In this document: positions 7,866 to 17,598 of the stretch, in pieces | Position numbering within the stretch: the first letter of the stretch is position 1 | Layout of the letters: every line of letters starts with the position of its first letter | From: Deferribacteres bacterium | GTDB taxonomy: Bacteria; Zhuqueibacterota; Zhuqueibacteria; Zhuqueibacterales; Geothermadaptataceae | Direction of reading: 5' to 3' | Assembly: GCA_020633675.1 (NCBI GenBank) | Contig: JACKDE010000003.1 | Span: 186,001 to 250,000 of the forward strand | Length of the DNA: 64,000 bases | Translations under genes and position numbers: made by a program | The notes under the pieces: model-generated | What the model saw: only the letters and a program-made list of their open reading frames with translations | Told to the model about the DNA's origin: nothing | Databases searched by the model: none

Positions 7866-10800
7866 CTAAAAAGTATGTCTTACCCGCAACATCGCCAGCC
7901 GACCGATCTTCGGCGCGCCGACCATTTCGAAGTGCTTATTGTCCAATAAGTTTTGAATCGTCAGAATTAATGCGGTGTTTTGCATCAGGTTGTACGAGAG
8001 TGTCAGATCGACCAAATGATAGGGATCGACATCACCGATGTATGTACCGGAATTGACCGGGAAACCGCTAACATAGCGAAAACGCACCTGTCCGAGAAAA
8101 CGTGCAGAATTGCTTTGGTAGCGCAGGCTTAGATTTGCTTTGTGCTTCGGTGCATTAAGGGCAATATCCGATACGCCGTCGAGGTTGCTGAACAAATCGT
8201 GATTAACAAATGAATAATTTCCGCTGACCGTAACATTCGAATTGAGCACGTAGGTGAGTCGGGTATCTGCGCCGGTCAGCCAAACATTACCGAAATTGCG
8301 ATAGCTCGCGATAATCGATACATCGTTTTGGACTTGCTCCGGGCTGGCAACACCCAGCGGAATCCCTGCCAGATTGAGTGGCGAGTTTGGATTGTACAGG
8401 CCAGCTACCACCTGTTGCGCAGTCGGTCTGGCAATGGCATCGGGGGTACCGGAGGCGACCAAGCGATTGTAAATATCTTCTTCCAAAACCGGGCCAAGCA
8501 ATGCCTGCGGCGCATGCGCAGTGGGTGTCACGACCAGCAATGGACTGACAAAATCTTCGATGTGCGTGCGGTACACATCGATACCGATGTTCAGTTTCTC
8601 AGATAAAATGCCTTTGTAACCGATTTCATAATTATTGGTGATGGTCTCCCGAATCGGCGCCACATCCAACGGATTGGGCATCGGCTGCCCCGTGGCCGGA
8701 TTGACATACACCAATGGCACGTCCTGGCTGAGCGTCTGCGGCAGCAAGTTCTGCAGCTGCGCGTTAGCCGCTACCAGCACAGCCCGCAACTTCGGCCAAA
8801 CCGCATTGATGGTGGCGCTTGAGTAACCATCAACGAAATCGAATTGGGAGTACATTTGCGCGCGGCCATCCTGACCGCGGCGGAAAGTGAAGCCACTGCC
8901 GGACGGCACCCCCTGCACCCGCACATTGGCAATGTCATCGTTTAGCGAGAGCGCAGTTCGAAGGGCTGCTGGCAATGGATTGGCAGTGCGTTCCTGCAAA
9001 ATGTCCAGAAATAGATTATTGCTGGTGGGTGTGCTGAACGCACGGTTAAAGGTCAGGCGGAGCGAATGCGTCGGATTCGGCTTGACAATCAACGCCAAAC
9101 GGGGCGAGAACACCGGATTTTCGATGTGATTGTGTGTATCGTAGCGACCGGCTGCCAGAAAGGTTAGTTTTGAAGTCAGTTCGGTTTCCGACTGCACGTA
9201 TGCACCGACCTCATTGATGTTATCGTTGTTTTCATTTTTGCCATTGACCGTGCCTTCTGTTTTGGGACGCGTTTGCAGAACATCCACTCCATAGACAAAA
9301 CGCTGCCTTTCGCCAAAATCCATTTTATGCTGAACCTGGCCGACGAAAAGTTGCGATTTGTCGACAATTGGAATACCGGTACGCAGAACATAGGTATCGC
9401 CAGCATCGCTTTGATTGACAAAGCCCTGCACGAACAGGTCTTTGTAAGTCATTCTTGCTTGACCGTAGTAGTAATTCCAATTTCTCAACTGGCTGGCTCC
9501 GATGCCGGTGAGCTCTACATTGCTGGCCCGGGTGATACCGCCGCTGAAAATCATATTGGTTTCATCGTTGAGTTGAAAATCGATGCGTGCATCGCCAGCA
9601 ATACGCTCAATGCTGTAGTCGCGGTTACCGATCTTCAGTTCATTCGGATCTGCACCGGCAGCGAGTGCGTCTGCGCGTGCTCTCGCTTCCTCAGGATCGC
9701 TGTAATGCCAATCTTCGCCCTGGTAATACTGGCCTGACAGCTTGATGGCTATTCGATCATTTACTATCCGGGCATGCCGGAAGGAACCTTCAAAAATTTC
9801 GCGTTCGCCGCCGCCGAGCGTAACGGTAGTGCCTGGCGAATCAAATGGCGATTTCGTGAGGATGTGCATCACGCCATTGGCACTATTAGGACCATAAAGT
9901 GCTGATCCGGGGCCGAGCACAATTTCGACGCGATCATAATCTTCGCTGGAATTCGGGATAAACTGATAGGTATTGACGCGTAGCGATGGGGCGCGCGTGA
10001 TGCGATTGTCTACCAGCGAGAGCAAAGCACCAGAAAAAACATTGTTGAAACCACGCACAACAGTCACCGCAGCATTTAAGCCGGTATTCGCAGCATCCAC
10101 AGCTGACAATCCCTTTAAATGCTCTGCCGGATTGAGCGTTTGCCTTGCGAGCAAGTCCTCCGTTTCCAGTACAGAAATTGCAGCAGGGGCATCCAAAAAT
10201 GTCTCGGGACGGCGCGATGCCGTCACTGTAATCGGATTGAACAAGATACCCGTATAAGAAAGCGCAATATTGAGCGTGATCATTTCGTCCGGCCGCACAG
10301 TTTCGGTAAATTCCTGATCCTGGTAGCTGATATATGAAACCTTGAGTTCATATTCATCTGCGGGTAAATTTCTGATCTCGAACTCGCCCATCGGGCCGGT
10401 TGCTGTGCCGGTTTCCATACCGGAATTGCCTTTTGAACGAATTTGAATATTCACTGCTGGCAACGCTGCTTGCGTCTCAGCATCGATGATTCGTCCACGA
10501 ATGCCGCCAGTTTCGGTGGCCAAATCGTCAATTTGCTGATCAAGCGCATCGTTTTGCATGCTTGGCTCACTGCCGGCCACCGCTACAGACGCATCCGTAT
10601 AGTCAGCAATGACACCCTGCTGGATGCCTCGAATGCCAGCGCCTACCATCATCACGTTGGCAGCACAATTTTCGATCAGGAGGCCCTGCAATGCTGGATT
10701 TGAAGCACTGGCTGCTATTGGATTTTTTGCGTACCGGATCGTGACATGCTGTATGCGATTTTGATACGCCGCGCTTTGTTCGTTGAATTGAATGCCCGAC

Positions 10801-11153
10801 CAGTCACTATCGGACGGTTCTGTCGCTTCAGATGAAAAAGATGGAAAAACGGCTTTATCGTGAATGGATGTGAAAATGATACGATTGCCAGGCGTAGCTA
10901 CAGCCACAAGACTGCCATGCACGGCCAGGGTGTAGTCACCGGCAAATTTGACGACCACACCGGGTTCAATCTGCAGGCTTTCATTTGGCGGGACGATAAT
11001 ATTGCCCGTAACGATATATGGGCTTGCGGCAAGCGTCCACTTGCCGGTTTGTTCACCCTGTACATCGGCTGCAAACAATGGCGCAGCAGCAACGAACAGG
11101 CTGATGAAAGCAAAAACAAATGCGGCTACCCTACCTGGCTGCTCACGATTCAT
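7866..11153 (-). CDS. TonB-dependent outer-membrane receptor with extra N-terminal domains
   Basis: This 1095-residue protein starts at the ATG at 11153, which follows an AGGAG site, and has a signal peptide ending PLFAA. It has three parts. Residues about 25-190 look like a right-handed beta-helix stretch, with alternating Val/Ile ladders such as VPPNESLQIEPGVVVKF. Next comes a carboxypeptidase-regulatory-like domain (GGIRGRIIDAETQAALPAV onward). From TVTASRRPETFLDAPAAI there is a TonB plug and 22-strand-type barrel ending in the outer-membrane signature Phe (RVRHTF). It would import a scarce ligand, such as a siderophore, cobalamin or glycan fragment, using TonB energy. The ligand is not identifiable and no binding lipoprotein or SusD partner is adjacent. 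A TonB gene lies at the far right of the window. Confidence 0.9.
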   Translation of the reverse strand: MNREQPGRVAAFVFAFISLFVAAAPLFAADVQGEQTGKWTLAASPYIVTGNIIVPPNESLQIEPGVVVKFAGDYTLAVHGSLVAVATPGNRIIFTSIHDKAVFPSFSSEATEPSDSDWSGIQFNEQSAAYQNRIQHVTIRYAKNPIAASASNPALQGLLIENCAANVMMVGAGIRGIQQGVIADYTDASVAVAGSEPSMQNDALDQQIDDLATETGGIRGRIIDAETQAALPAVNIQIRSKGNSGMETGTATGPMGEFEIRNLPADEYELKVSYISYQDQEFTETVRPDEMITLNIALSYTGILFNPITVTASRRPETFLDAPAAISVLETEDLLARQTLNPAEHLKGLSAVDAANTGLNAAVTVVRGFNNVFSGALLSLVDNRITRAPSLRVNTYQFIPNSSEDYDRVEIVLGPGSALYGPNSANGVMHILTKSPFDSPGTTVTLGGGEREIFEGSFRHARIVNDRIAIKLSGQYYQGEDWHYSDPEEARARADALAAGADPNELKIGNRDYSIERIAGDARIDFQLNDETNMIFSGGITRASNVELTGIGASQLRNWNYYYGQARMTYKDLFVQGFVNQSDAGDTYVLRTGIPIVDKSQLFVGQVQHKMDFGERQRFVYGVDVLQTRPKTEGTVNGKNENNDNINEVGAYVQSETELTSKLTFLAAGRYDTHNHIENPVFSPRLALIVKPNPTHSLRLTFNRAFSTPTSNNLFLDILQERTANPLPAALRTALSLNDDIANVRVQGVPSGSGFTFRRGQDGRAQMYSQFDFVDGYSSATINAVWPKLRAVLVAANAQLQNLLPQTLSQDVPLVYVNPATGQPMPNPLDVAPIRETITNNYEIGYKGILSEKLNIGIDVYRTHIEDFVSPLLVVTPTAHAPQALLGPVLEEDIYNRLVASGTPDAIARPTAQQVVAGLYNPNSPLNLAGIPLGVASPEQVQNDVSIIASYRNFGNVWLTGADTRLTYVLNSNVTVSGNYSFVNHDLFSNLDGVSDIALNAPKHKANLSLRYQSNSARFLGQVRFRYVSGFPVNSGTYIGDVDPYHLVDLTLSYNLMQNTALILTIQNLLDNKHFEMVGAPKIGRLAMLRVRHTF

Positions 11154-11900
11154 TGCAATTTTCTCCTGTAAAAAAGCGCACTTTAGACTCTTTCGCCTCG
11201 GCAGGCGAATCAATTATTTTCATGATGAGCACAAACGATTGGCTGCAGGAAATCGGATTCGATTTGTCTTGAGGGGCGTTTCTGGCGTGTGTTTCTGCTC
11301 ATTTTCAGTTTTCGGTGAATTCGGGCAACAAACCACAGCACCGTTGCCACATTGAGCGCAAGTTACATCCATGCACAATCACCTTCCCGATGCCAAAATG
11401 GTGTGCAGCAAGTAGGATTCACAGCCAATATGGAGCAGTACACGTCATGCATTTTAACATCTGGCCCTCAGGTGCCTCGCATGGGTGATTTGCGAAGGAC
11501 GCTGGTTGACAAATGCACCGCTCAATACTCTACTATAGCACGGATATAATGCTTATTGAATGTTACACTGAAGCGCCAAAAGTGCGGAAAGAAATGAAAG
11601 GAATGAGATAAATTTTTCGCAGAGGCTGAAATCCTGCCTGCACGATAAATTCGAAAAAGAATTTGCGCAGGCGCAGGCATCATGCAAACAGAGAACTGAC
11701 ACAAGAAAAAAACTGAAGATTCTTCACCCTTTTGGATATCGATGTTTGCAGGGTGGTGGATTTTCAGGCCAAGGGTACAGGCCCGACTTTGTCCACCATG
11801 AGCCAGCTTCTTTTTGCAGCCCAATATGATTCTATCGGCTCATGCTTTATAAAGCAAATGCCTGGAAAATGCACCCGCCACACCACCGTTGAGAATACCG
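11154..11900. other. Gene-free interval upstream of the receptor
   Basis: About 750 bases lie between the multicopper oxidase stop and the receptor start. Short frames on both strands lack family resemblance, ribosome sites and coding-like composition. No strong hairpin or repeat was seen. It presumably holds the receptor promoter and the 3' untranslated region of the neighbour. Confidence 0.55.
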
Positions 11901-13913
11901 CTATTTCAGCAGAAGCATGCGCCGGGAGATAATAACTTTGCCATCAAGCCTGGCGGTGTAAAAATAAGCGCCGCTAGCAACCCTTGCGCCATTGTAATTG
12001 CTGCCGTCCCACTCGATTTGGTAGTGCCCGGCCTTTTGTTGTTCGTCGACCAGCGTGCGAACAGCCTGCCCAAACGTGTTGTGAATGGTGATCTGCAAAC
12101 GGCCTGGCGTATAAATGGCATAACGAATCGTGGTTTCCGGATTAAACGGATTCGGATAATTTTGTTCCAACTCGAATGCGGCTGGCGATTGCAAATTTGC
12201 ATCTGCAACAGAAGTACTGGTGTTGAAAACCTGCAAAAAACTCATCATGCCGCGGTTGGAGTGTTCCAAAATATGGCAGTGAAAAAGCCACCCACCTGAA
12301 GTCGTCGCTGTTGGCACTTTGCCGTAGGCTTCAGCCTGCTCCTCTCGCCCGCTATCGTCGATCAGTACAGCCAGCCGTGTAATGCTGCGGCTGCGGCCCA
12401 TCGCACCGCGGCGCTTCGGCAAAAAGATTGTATCTTTATCTTCCAAATATGGCGCAGGGATAACTTCGTTGAGTATCGGCACATCCAAATCAACAAACTC
12501 GGATTCAAGCAATTGAAAACGAAAGCCGTGCAGATGAAAATTGTGATCGCCCGCTGTCATATTGTGGACTTCCCAAACCAGGTTATTGCCAATCGTGACT
12601 TTCGGAGCATCATCGGCACTCACCATCGGCATCGGCAAGGGCTTGCCATCTTTCATTTGCACAAAAAAAGTGAGATTCCCCAGGCTGTCCGGCATGGTAT
12701 GGCCAAAGGGCGAAACGATGGTCGCCGCGCCTGCGGTATCGATTGGCATGATGATGCGCAGTGCCGCTGGTGGCGCATATTCATCGACTGCCGGCTGGCC
12801 TTCCAGATAGAAAACAGCCAGATTTTGCAATGGATCCGTTCCATCCCAATGCGAATGGCCCAACATGATCGTTTTGCCATCGGCGCCAAGGCTCGCGCTG
12901 TGGCGTCCCCGCACCCAATCATGCCACTCGAGCACGACCGAATCGCTGTTGGTTGGCGAGAAAACCAGATCTGCTCGCTCACCCGGGGTCAAAATCAGGC
13001 CTTTGCTCGGATCGGGATCGGAAATCAGGCCGCCGCCATGTCCTGCTGCAGTATCGACCACCATGCCAATCGGCAGGATTTCAATGGGCGTTTCCAGCAA
13101 GCCGCCATCACCCCCGATACGCCACATTTTTTGACCTTTGAGCGCAAGCCGCATGAAGCGCGAGTTCGACACATTGACCACGCGCAGACGGTGCGGAACA
13201 CCATTTTTGATGGTATCGCGTAAGGCCGTGTGCCCGTTGACCAGCAAGTGGTTGCCAATCCGACCATTCACCTGCGTCAGGGCATTCTCAATCGGATTGC
13301 TCGGAAATGGGTCCGCAACCACTCCGAGACTGTCGAGCAACACATCATCGAGCACCAGCACATGCTCGTGCTCCCCACTCGGCAAATTCAGGCGTTTATT
13401 TTCATCGGGATCGTGCACCAGCAAAGCACCGTGCAAGCCCAGCTCAACCTGCGCATTGGTGCGCACATGCGGATGGTACCAGAACAATCCCGGCCGCAAA
13501 AGTCTGAATTCGTAACGAAAACTGCCGCCCGCGGGAACGACGAGCTGCGAAATATGGCTGCCATCCATATTGGCCGGCAATTCCAGTCCGTGCCAATGTA
13601 CGGTGGTCTCTTCCGGCAGGGCATTGCTAAAATTGACGATCAAAAGATCGCCAACTTTGGCTTCAATCATCGGGCCAGGGATTGTGCCATTGTAATTCCA
13701 TACATTCGATTGCACGCCGGGCAAATACTCAATTTGGCCGATGCCTGCCTGCAAGCTGATTTCGACGACATCGGATGCAGTGTTTAAGTCGGTCACCACC
13801 TTCGGCGCGATGCGGCTGTATTTTTTTTCACTCTGTTCGATAGAAAAGCCACTTCGTGCCATCAACAGAACTGCTAAGGCAGCGATAAAAAAATTTGGTT
13901 TGATTGTGTTCAT
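11901..13913 (-). CDS. Secreted multicopper oxidase with T9SS-type sorting domain
   Basis: This 670-residue protein contains the four copper-binding blocks of multicopper oxidases: HWHG, FWYHPH, HNFHLHGF and FHCHILEHSNRGM. Together they provide the type 1, 2 and 3 copper ligands, with an axial Met. Such enzymes oxidise metal ions or phenolics and reduce oxygen to water. A hydrophobic signal peptide precedes the cupredoxin domains. The C-terminal 85 residues form a sorting domain starting LEQNYPNPFNPETTIRY and ending SRRMLLLK, which predicts export through a type IX-like system. The ATG at 13913 was chosen over an adjacent TTG. It is flanked by non-coding stretches on both sides and is probably transcribed alone. 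Confidence 0.93.
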   Translation of the reverse strand: MNTIKPNFFIAALAVLLMARSGFSIEQSEKKYSRIAPKVVTDLNTASDVVEISLQAGIGQIEYLPGVQSNVWNYNGTIPGPMIEAKVGDLLIVNFSNALPEETTVHWHGLELPANMDGSHISQLVVPAGGSFRYEFRLLRPGLFWYHPHVRTNAQVELGLHGALLVHDPDENKRLNLPSGEHEHVLVLDDVLLDSLGVVADPFPSNPIENALTQVNGRIGNHLLVNGHTALRDTIKNGVPHRLRVVNVSNSRFMRLALKGQKMWRIGGDGGLLETPIEILPIGMVVDTAAGHGGGLISDPDPSKGLILTPGERADLVFSPTNSDSVVLEWHDWVRGRHSASLGADGKTIMLGHSHWDGTDPLQNLAVFYLEGQPAVDEYAPPAALRIIMPIDTAGAATIVSPFGHTMPDSLGNLTFFVQMKDGKPLPMPMVSADDAPKVTIGNNLVWEVHNMTAGDHNFHLHGFRFQLLESEFVDLDVPILNEVIPAPYLEDKDTIFLPKRRGAMGRSRSITRLAVLIDDSGREEQAEAYGKVPTATTSGGWLFHCHILEHSNRGMMSFLQVFNTSTSVADANLQSPAAFELEQNYPNPFNPETTIRYAIYTPGRLQITIHNTFGQAVRTLVDEQQKAGHYQIEWDGSNYNGARVASGAYFYTARLDGKVIISRRMLLLK

Positions 13914-14217
13914 CAAGGCCAGCCTCTTCGCATTTTTTTATTCAATCGACTATACAGGAATCACAGCTGGGTGGGAATACTCGCATGGTTAATTTCCTGC
14001 CAAAGCCCTTTGCAGATCCAATGGTTTCATTCGACAAACAAAGGCTCAGCATCTTCAATGCTTGAAAAACGGGTTGTGTTTCGCAATATTTGAAAAACGG
14101 TAAAATGAAGGTGTTGCCGATGGCTATTGGGGGTACATTTAATGAGATACCTTGTAAGCCAATTCTGGTTAAAACGGGGATTTCAGGAATGCCTTGCTAA
14201 TTTTGCATTTTCAAACG
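13914..14217. other. Non-coding interval
   Basis: About 300 bases lie between the aconitase X small subunit and the multicopper oxidase gene. I see no gene, repeat or terminator in it. Confidence 0.5.
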
Positions 14218-14667
14218 TCACTCGTTTTGCGATAAAAAGCCACACTCAATCGCACCATCAGTTCCAAGCCTCAGATGCATGCCGGATTTAATTTGATCAA
14301 AATCCCCACGGTCGAGTGCAACGATCGGAATTGGCTTGCCATACATTTCATCGGCGACGATTGAAGCCAATGCAAGAAAATGATCGGCACCTGTGGTCAC
14401 AATTGCGGCTGGCGCAACACCGACCCGCACCGACTCCAGCAAAACGGCTGTTGTCGTGCTCGAACCCCGAGTAAAGGGGATGACCAGAATTTTGTCAGCC
14501 GCGATCTGCCCGGATAGCGGGTGGCGCCGGTCGATAATTTCGCCGGATTTCTGGTCGTAGCCGCCCCAAAAGCTCAATGGCTCATCGCTTTTCAGTACAC
14601 TCCCACCTGCCTCGCCCGCTACCACAACCCTGCCCTGCATGACCATTCTGCTGTTTTCTTCGTTCAC
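14218..14667 (-). CDS. Aconitase X swivel-domain (small) subunit
   Basis: This 149-residue protein matches the swivelling-domain family of aconitase X (DUF126). It has GRVVVAGEAGG near the N-terminus, then DEPLSFWGGYD, IIDRRHPLSGQ, PFTRGSSTTTAVLLE and APAAIVTTGADHFLALASI. With the large subunit it forms a dehydratase; characterised relatives act on mevalonate 5-phosphate (archaea) or cis-3-hydroxy-L-proline (bacteria). I prefer the GTG at 14667, which overlaps the large-subunit stop by 4 bases (GTGA) and follows AAAGG by 6 bases. An ATG at 14691 and another at 14646 are alternatives. Coupled translation with the large subunit is expected. Confidence 0.88.
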   Translation of the reverse strand: MNEENSRMVMQGRVVVAGEAGGSVLKSDEPLSFWGGYDQKSGEIIDRRHPLSGQIAADKILVIPFTRGSSTTTAVLLESVRVGVAPAAIVTTGADHFLALASIVADEMYGKPIPIVALDRGDFDQIKSGMHLRLGTDGAIECGFLSQNE

Positions 14668-15944
14668 ATCGCACCTTTCGCATCTTGCCATAACGAATCA
14701 TCTCTAACCATTCTGCCTGCCACTGCCGAATTGACGCAATCCTCCAGGCTGCCGTACACCACTTGCGTTCCCAGCAAACCGGGAGCGTAGTAGGCAAATT
14801 TTGCTGAATTGGTCATCAACGTCTTAATCTCACCAGGCAGCATCGGCGAGGTCAGGATGCAGGTATCGACAGTGAGCTGGCCACCGAAATCTTGCAATTT
14901 TTCAAGCATGTGCATTTTTTTTGCCAGCATTGCGACACCACGACTGGTAGTAACCAAAAATTTAGTTTTTTCATGGCGGTGGCAGCCGCTTAACAATGGC
15001 ATCAATTTTTGGAACTCCGCCAACGAAAAGTGCGGGCTACCGAGCACCACCAAATCCAGCTTGTCATCATCTGTTGTACTGAGCTCATTGCGGGCAGAAC
15101 GCACATCATCCATCGTCACTTTTTGGATCAACAAAGGCTTGTGTTGCTGCAAAGCATCCGTCAGCGTTGGTGCTTCCGGCGTGATTCCAACCATGTGGAA
15201 CATCGCCACTGCGCCGGAAGAAGCTGCTGCTGCACACAAAGCTTTAAGTTGATCATCGTTGGGCTGCACGGACATGCCATCGATGACCGGGATGCGTTCT
15301 CCCGCGATTTTGCCGAGAATGTGGCCAAGCACGGGGTAGAATGCATCATTTTCCTGCAGGCTGGTCGAAATATTTTGCAGATGCAGCACGATTTCTCCAG
15401 CGCGATTTTCTGTTAAATGCAGGCCAGCCGCCGGCGCACGCCCGGCGATCGCCGCACAAATATCGAGCAAGTCGGGATACCGCAAAGTACGCGCACCGAT
15501 GACCGAATTGGCAAATGAGATCGCATTCGATTCACCCCAGGCAATTTGCTGGCCGAATGTGGGGCGATGCTCGGTTTGATAGGGTGCGCAGGTCCAGGTG
15601 GGAATGCAGCCCATGCTTTGATAAGCCACCATTTGCCGGTAAGCATTTTGGGCGTGTTCCGGCGGCACAGCCCATTCGCGCCAACCATGTTCATCGACAC
15701 CACTGACATTGAGTGTGCTCGGCACCCGCACTTTGGCGCCGAGACTTGCCAGTTTTTCAGCATACTCCATCGTAGCGATGCCCTGATAAACCGTGCTGTC
15801 GATGTGCGCACCTTCGATATCGAGAAATCGCTCAGCACCAAATATAGGGAGCATGCGCACAAGGATGTGCATGGCCATTTGCGCTGCCGGACCGAATTCG
15901 CCATTCAACAGCGCCTGGTCAAAATCTGTCAGTTTTTGCTGCAT
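14664..15944 (-). CDS. Aconitase X catalytic (large) subunit
   Basis: This 426-residue protein belongs to the aconitase X catalytic family (DUF521). It contains GCIPTWTCAPYQ, AWGESNAISFANSVIGAR, AGLHLTENR and VDTCILTSP. Cys residues near 119, in DLLDICAAIAG and in VDTC are candidates for the iron-sulfur ligands of this family. The ATG at 15944 is preceded at close range by AAGGAG; a longer open frame upstream looks non-coding. The swivel subunit follows with a 4-base overlap. The two could dehydrate cis-3-hydroxyproline or phosphomevalonate. No mevalonate or proline-catabolism genes are nearby to decide, so the substrate is open. A ceramidase-like gene lies 41 bases upstream on the same strand. 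Confidence 0.9.
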   Translation of the reverse strand: MQQKLTDFDQALLNGEFGPAAQMAMHILVRMLPIFGAERFLDIEGAHIDSTVYQGIATMEYAEKLASLGAKVRVPSTLNVSGVDEHGWREWAVPPEHAQNAYRQMVAYQSMGCIPTWTCAPYQTEHRPTFGQQIAWGESNAISFANSVIGARTLRYPDLLDICAAIAGRAPAAGLHLTENRAGEIVLHLQNISTSLQENDAFYPVLGHILGKIAGERIPVIDGMSVQPNDDQLKALCAAAASSGAVAMFHMVGITPEAPTLTDALQQHKPLLIQKVTMDDVRSARNELSTTDDDKLDLVVLGSPHFSLAEFQKLMPLLSGCHRHEKTKFLVTTSRGVAMLAKKMHMLEKLQDFGGQLTVDTCILTSPMLPGEIKTLMTNSAKFAYYAPGLLGTQVVYGSLEDCVNSAVAGRMVRDDSLWQDAKGAM

Positions 15945-15985
15945 TTTCTCCTTCGCGTTTTGAATCAATTTGCTCCATCGAACCT

Positions 15986-17371
15986 TCAGCGCGTGACGAC
16001 TGCCAGCATGCGCCGACTCAAGTGCATGAAATAATCGCCCATCGCCGGGCCAAACCACGACATGATGCGCGATTCATAAGAACGATAGTGATAGTATTTA
16101 CCGGGAACCAGGTAGCCGATGTAGCCACCGTTGAAGCTGCTGATCAGCAATTGCCGCCCCTGCACGTTGGCTGCATTTTTTAAATCCAGAGCCAGTTCAC
16201 CGCTGAAATCGCATGGCGTGGAGAGCCAAAGCAGATCGCCAAAGCGGAAGGCTTGCAAAAATATACGTCCCGGTCGCATCATCTGCCCCGCCAGCACCGG
16301 ATGGACGCGGATGCTCGAAGTTGCCCGAACTTGCAGCTCCGGCAGTGTGACCGGGAGCGTCAATGTTGCAGTGAAAATCGAATCGTGCATCTCAACATAC
16401 GGCAGGTGCGCCAACACGCTGTCAGCCAAAGCCTCGCCAAGCTGGCGGGCCTCCTCGAAATCGCGGTTGGCGGTGACCGGGCCATGACTGCCGACGCTGC
16501 CTGCAAAAAACACTGCCATGCCCGGTACTTGGCGTTCGATGGCACGATACCAGTAGCCCGGATAATCTCCACTGAATGCCATATTTTGTGCTGACAACAC
16601 GGTCGCATGTGCCGCATAACTGCCCAGGACGGCGAGATCACCATCGCTTTGGCGAAAAATGGCCAAGTCGAAAATATCATTTACGCGCCCAAGCTCGCCC
16701 ACCAGCCGATTCTTGACATAGGCTGGCGCGTGAAAAGAGGCGTGCCCGAATTTGCCCGGCTGCAAATCCGCTACAGCGCTGGAAATAGACAGCACTGTCT
16801 GCTCAACCAGCCATGCCCGAATGGCCGGATTATAACCACCGGCAAATTGCTCCGCCAGCCAGCCTTCGCCCCAGGCACCGATGCCAGAATGGGTGTGGGT
16901 TGCCGAAAACAGGATGTCGCCACGCTCCAGGCCAAGCAAATCGTTCGCACGCGCTGCCACGGCATCCGCAATTTCTACCGGCACAATCAGGGCTTCCAGG
17001 CTGACGAGCACGTTCGTGCGACCGCCCACACGAACGGCAATTGCTTTCGCGAACAGACTGTCGTGCACGTTGGTAGCAGGAGCGCTCTGCCGGTCACCGT
17101 AGCCGGCGAGCGGCACGCCAGCCTGCTGTGTGGCTGCGCCCTTTCGCGTCAGGCTGCTGGTTTGTGGCAACAAGCTCGCTTTGGCCATGCCGACCTCGAT
17201 ACGTCCTGAGTGGACATTCAGGTTTTGCGACAGGCTATCCAGACGTGCGATTGTTTCTTGAAAAGAGTCCGCTAAAAAATAAGGCGTGTCGTCAACCGGC
17301 CGCAACACTGCCAGCAGACACAGGATCATCACAAGGCCAGCTCCGGCTGCTATTTTTAAAAATTTTCGCAT
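15986..17371 (-). CDS. Neutral/alkaline ceramidase-like hydrolase, membrane-anchored
   Basis: This 461-residue protein has one N-terminal hydrophobic segment (signal peptide or anchor) and then the fold pattern of the neutral/alkaline non-lysosomal ceramidase N-terminal domain. Seen motifs are IEVGMAKA near the start of the domain, the zinc motif SATHTHSGIGAWGEG, a second His region AAHATVLS, and GSVGSHGPVTANRDFEE where the family has its active-site serine region. It lacks the long C-terminal domain of classic ceramidases, so the substrate could be another amide. The ATG at 17371 follows an in-frame TTG. It lies directly upstream of the aconitase X pair and is probably co-transcribed with it. 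Confidence 0.78.
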   Translation of the reverse strand: MRKFLKIAAGAGLVMILCLLAVLRPVDDTPYFLADSFQETIARLDSLSQNLNVHSGRIEVGMAKASLLPQTSSLTRKGAATQQAGVPLAGYGDRQSAPATNVHDSLFAKAIAVRVGGRTNVLVSLEALIVPVEIADAVAARANDLLGLERGDILFSATHTHSGIGAWGEGWLAEQFAGGYNPAIRAWLVEQTVLSISSAVADLQPGKFGHASFHAPAYVKNRLVGELGRVNDIFDLAIFRQSDGDLAVLGSYAAHATVLSAQNMAFSGDYPGYWYRAIERQVPGMAVFFAGSVGSHGPVTANRDFEEARQLGEALADSVLAHLPYVEMHDSIFTATLTLPVTLPELQVRATSSIRVHPVLAGQMMRPGRIFLQAFRFGDLLWLSTPCDFSGELALDLKNAANVQGRQLLISSFNGGYIGYLVPGKYYHYRSYESRIMSWFGPAMGDYFMHLSRRMLAVVTR

Positions 17372-17504
17372 GCGCAATCGTCTCTGGTTTGACTTAGCTT
17401 TTTCAAAAATTTTAAATTTACAAAAAAATGCATTTTCACAAAACGACTTTCGAACGACAGCAAAACAATCGTATGCAGGGACACTTAAAAATCATCTTTG
17501 CCAA

Positions 17505-17539
17505 ATAAAAACCCCCACCGCACCGAAGTGCGATGGGGG
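17505..17539 (-). terminator. Rho-independent terminator, UUCG tetraloop
   Basis: Read on the minus strand, a 12-base-pair stem (one G-U wobble) closes a UUCG loop and is followed by TTTTTATTT. It lies 60 bases past the stop of the last gene of the nine-gene envelope cluster and marks its 3' end. Confidence 0.9.
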
Positions 17540-17598
17540 CAGGGATGGATACGCGGGGAAGCTTCCTGATGTCTTATGGTCGAAACAATCGTGGTGCC

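Noticed and set aside
11522..11824. 100-codon minus-strand frame in the gap before the multicopper oxidase
   Set aside because: No ribosome site, no family resemblance and no coding-like composition.
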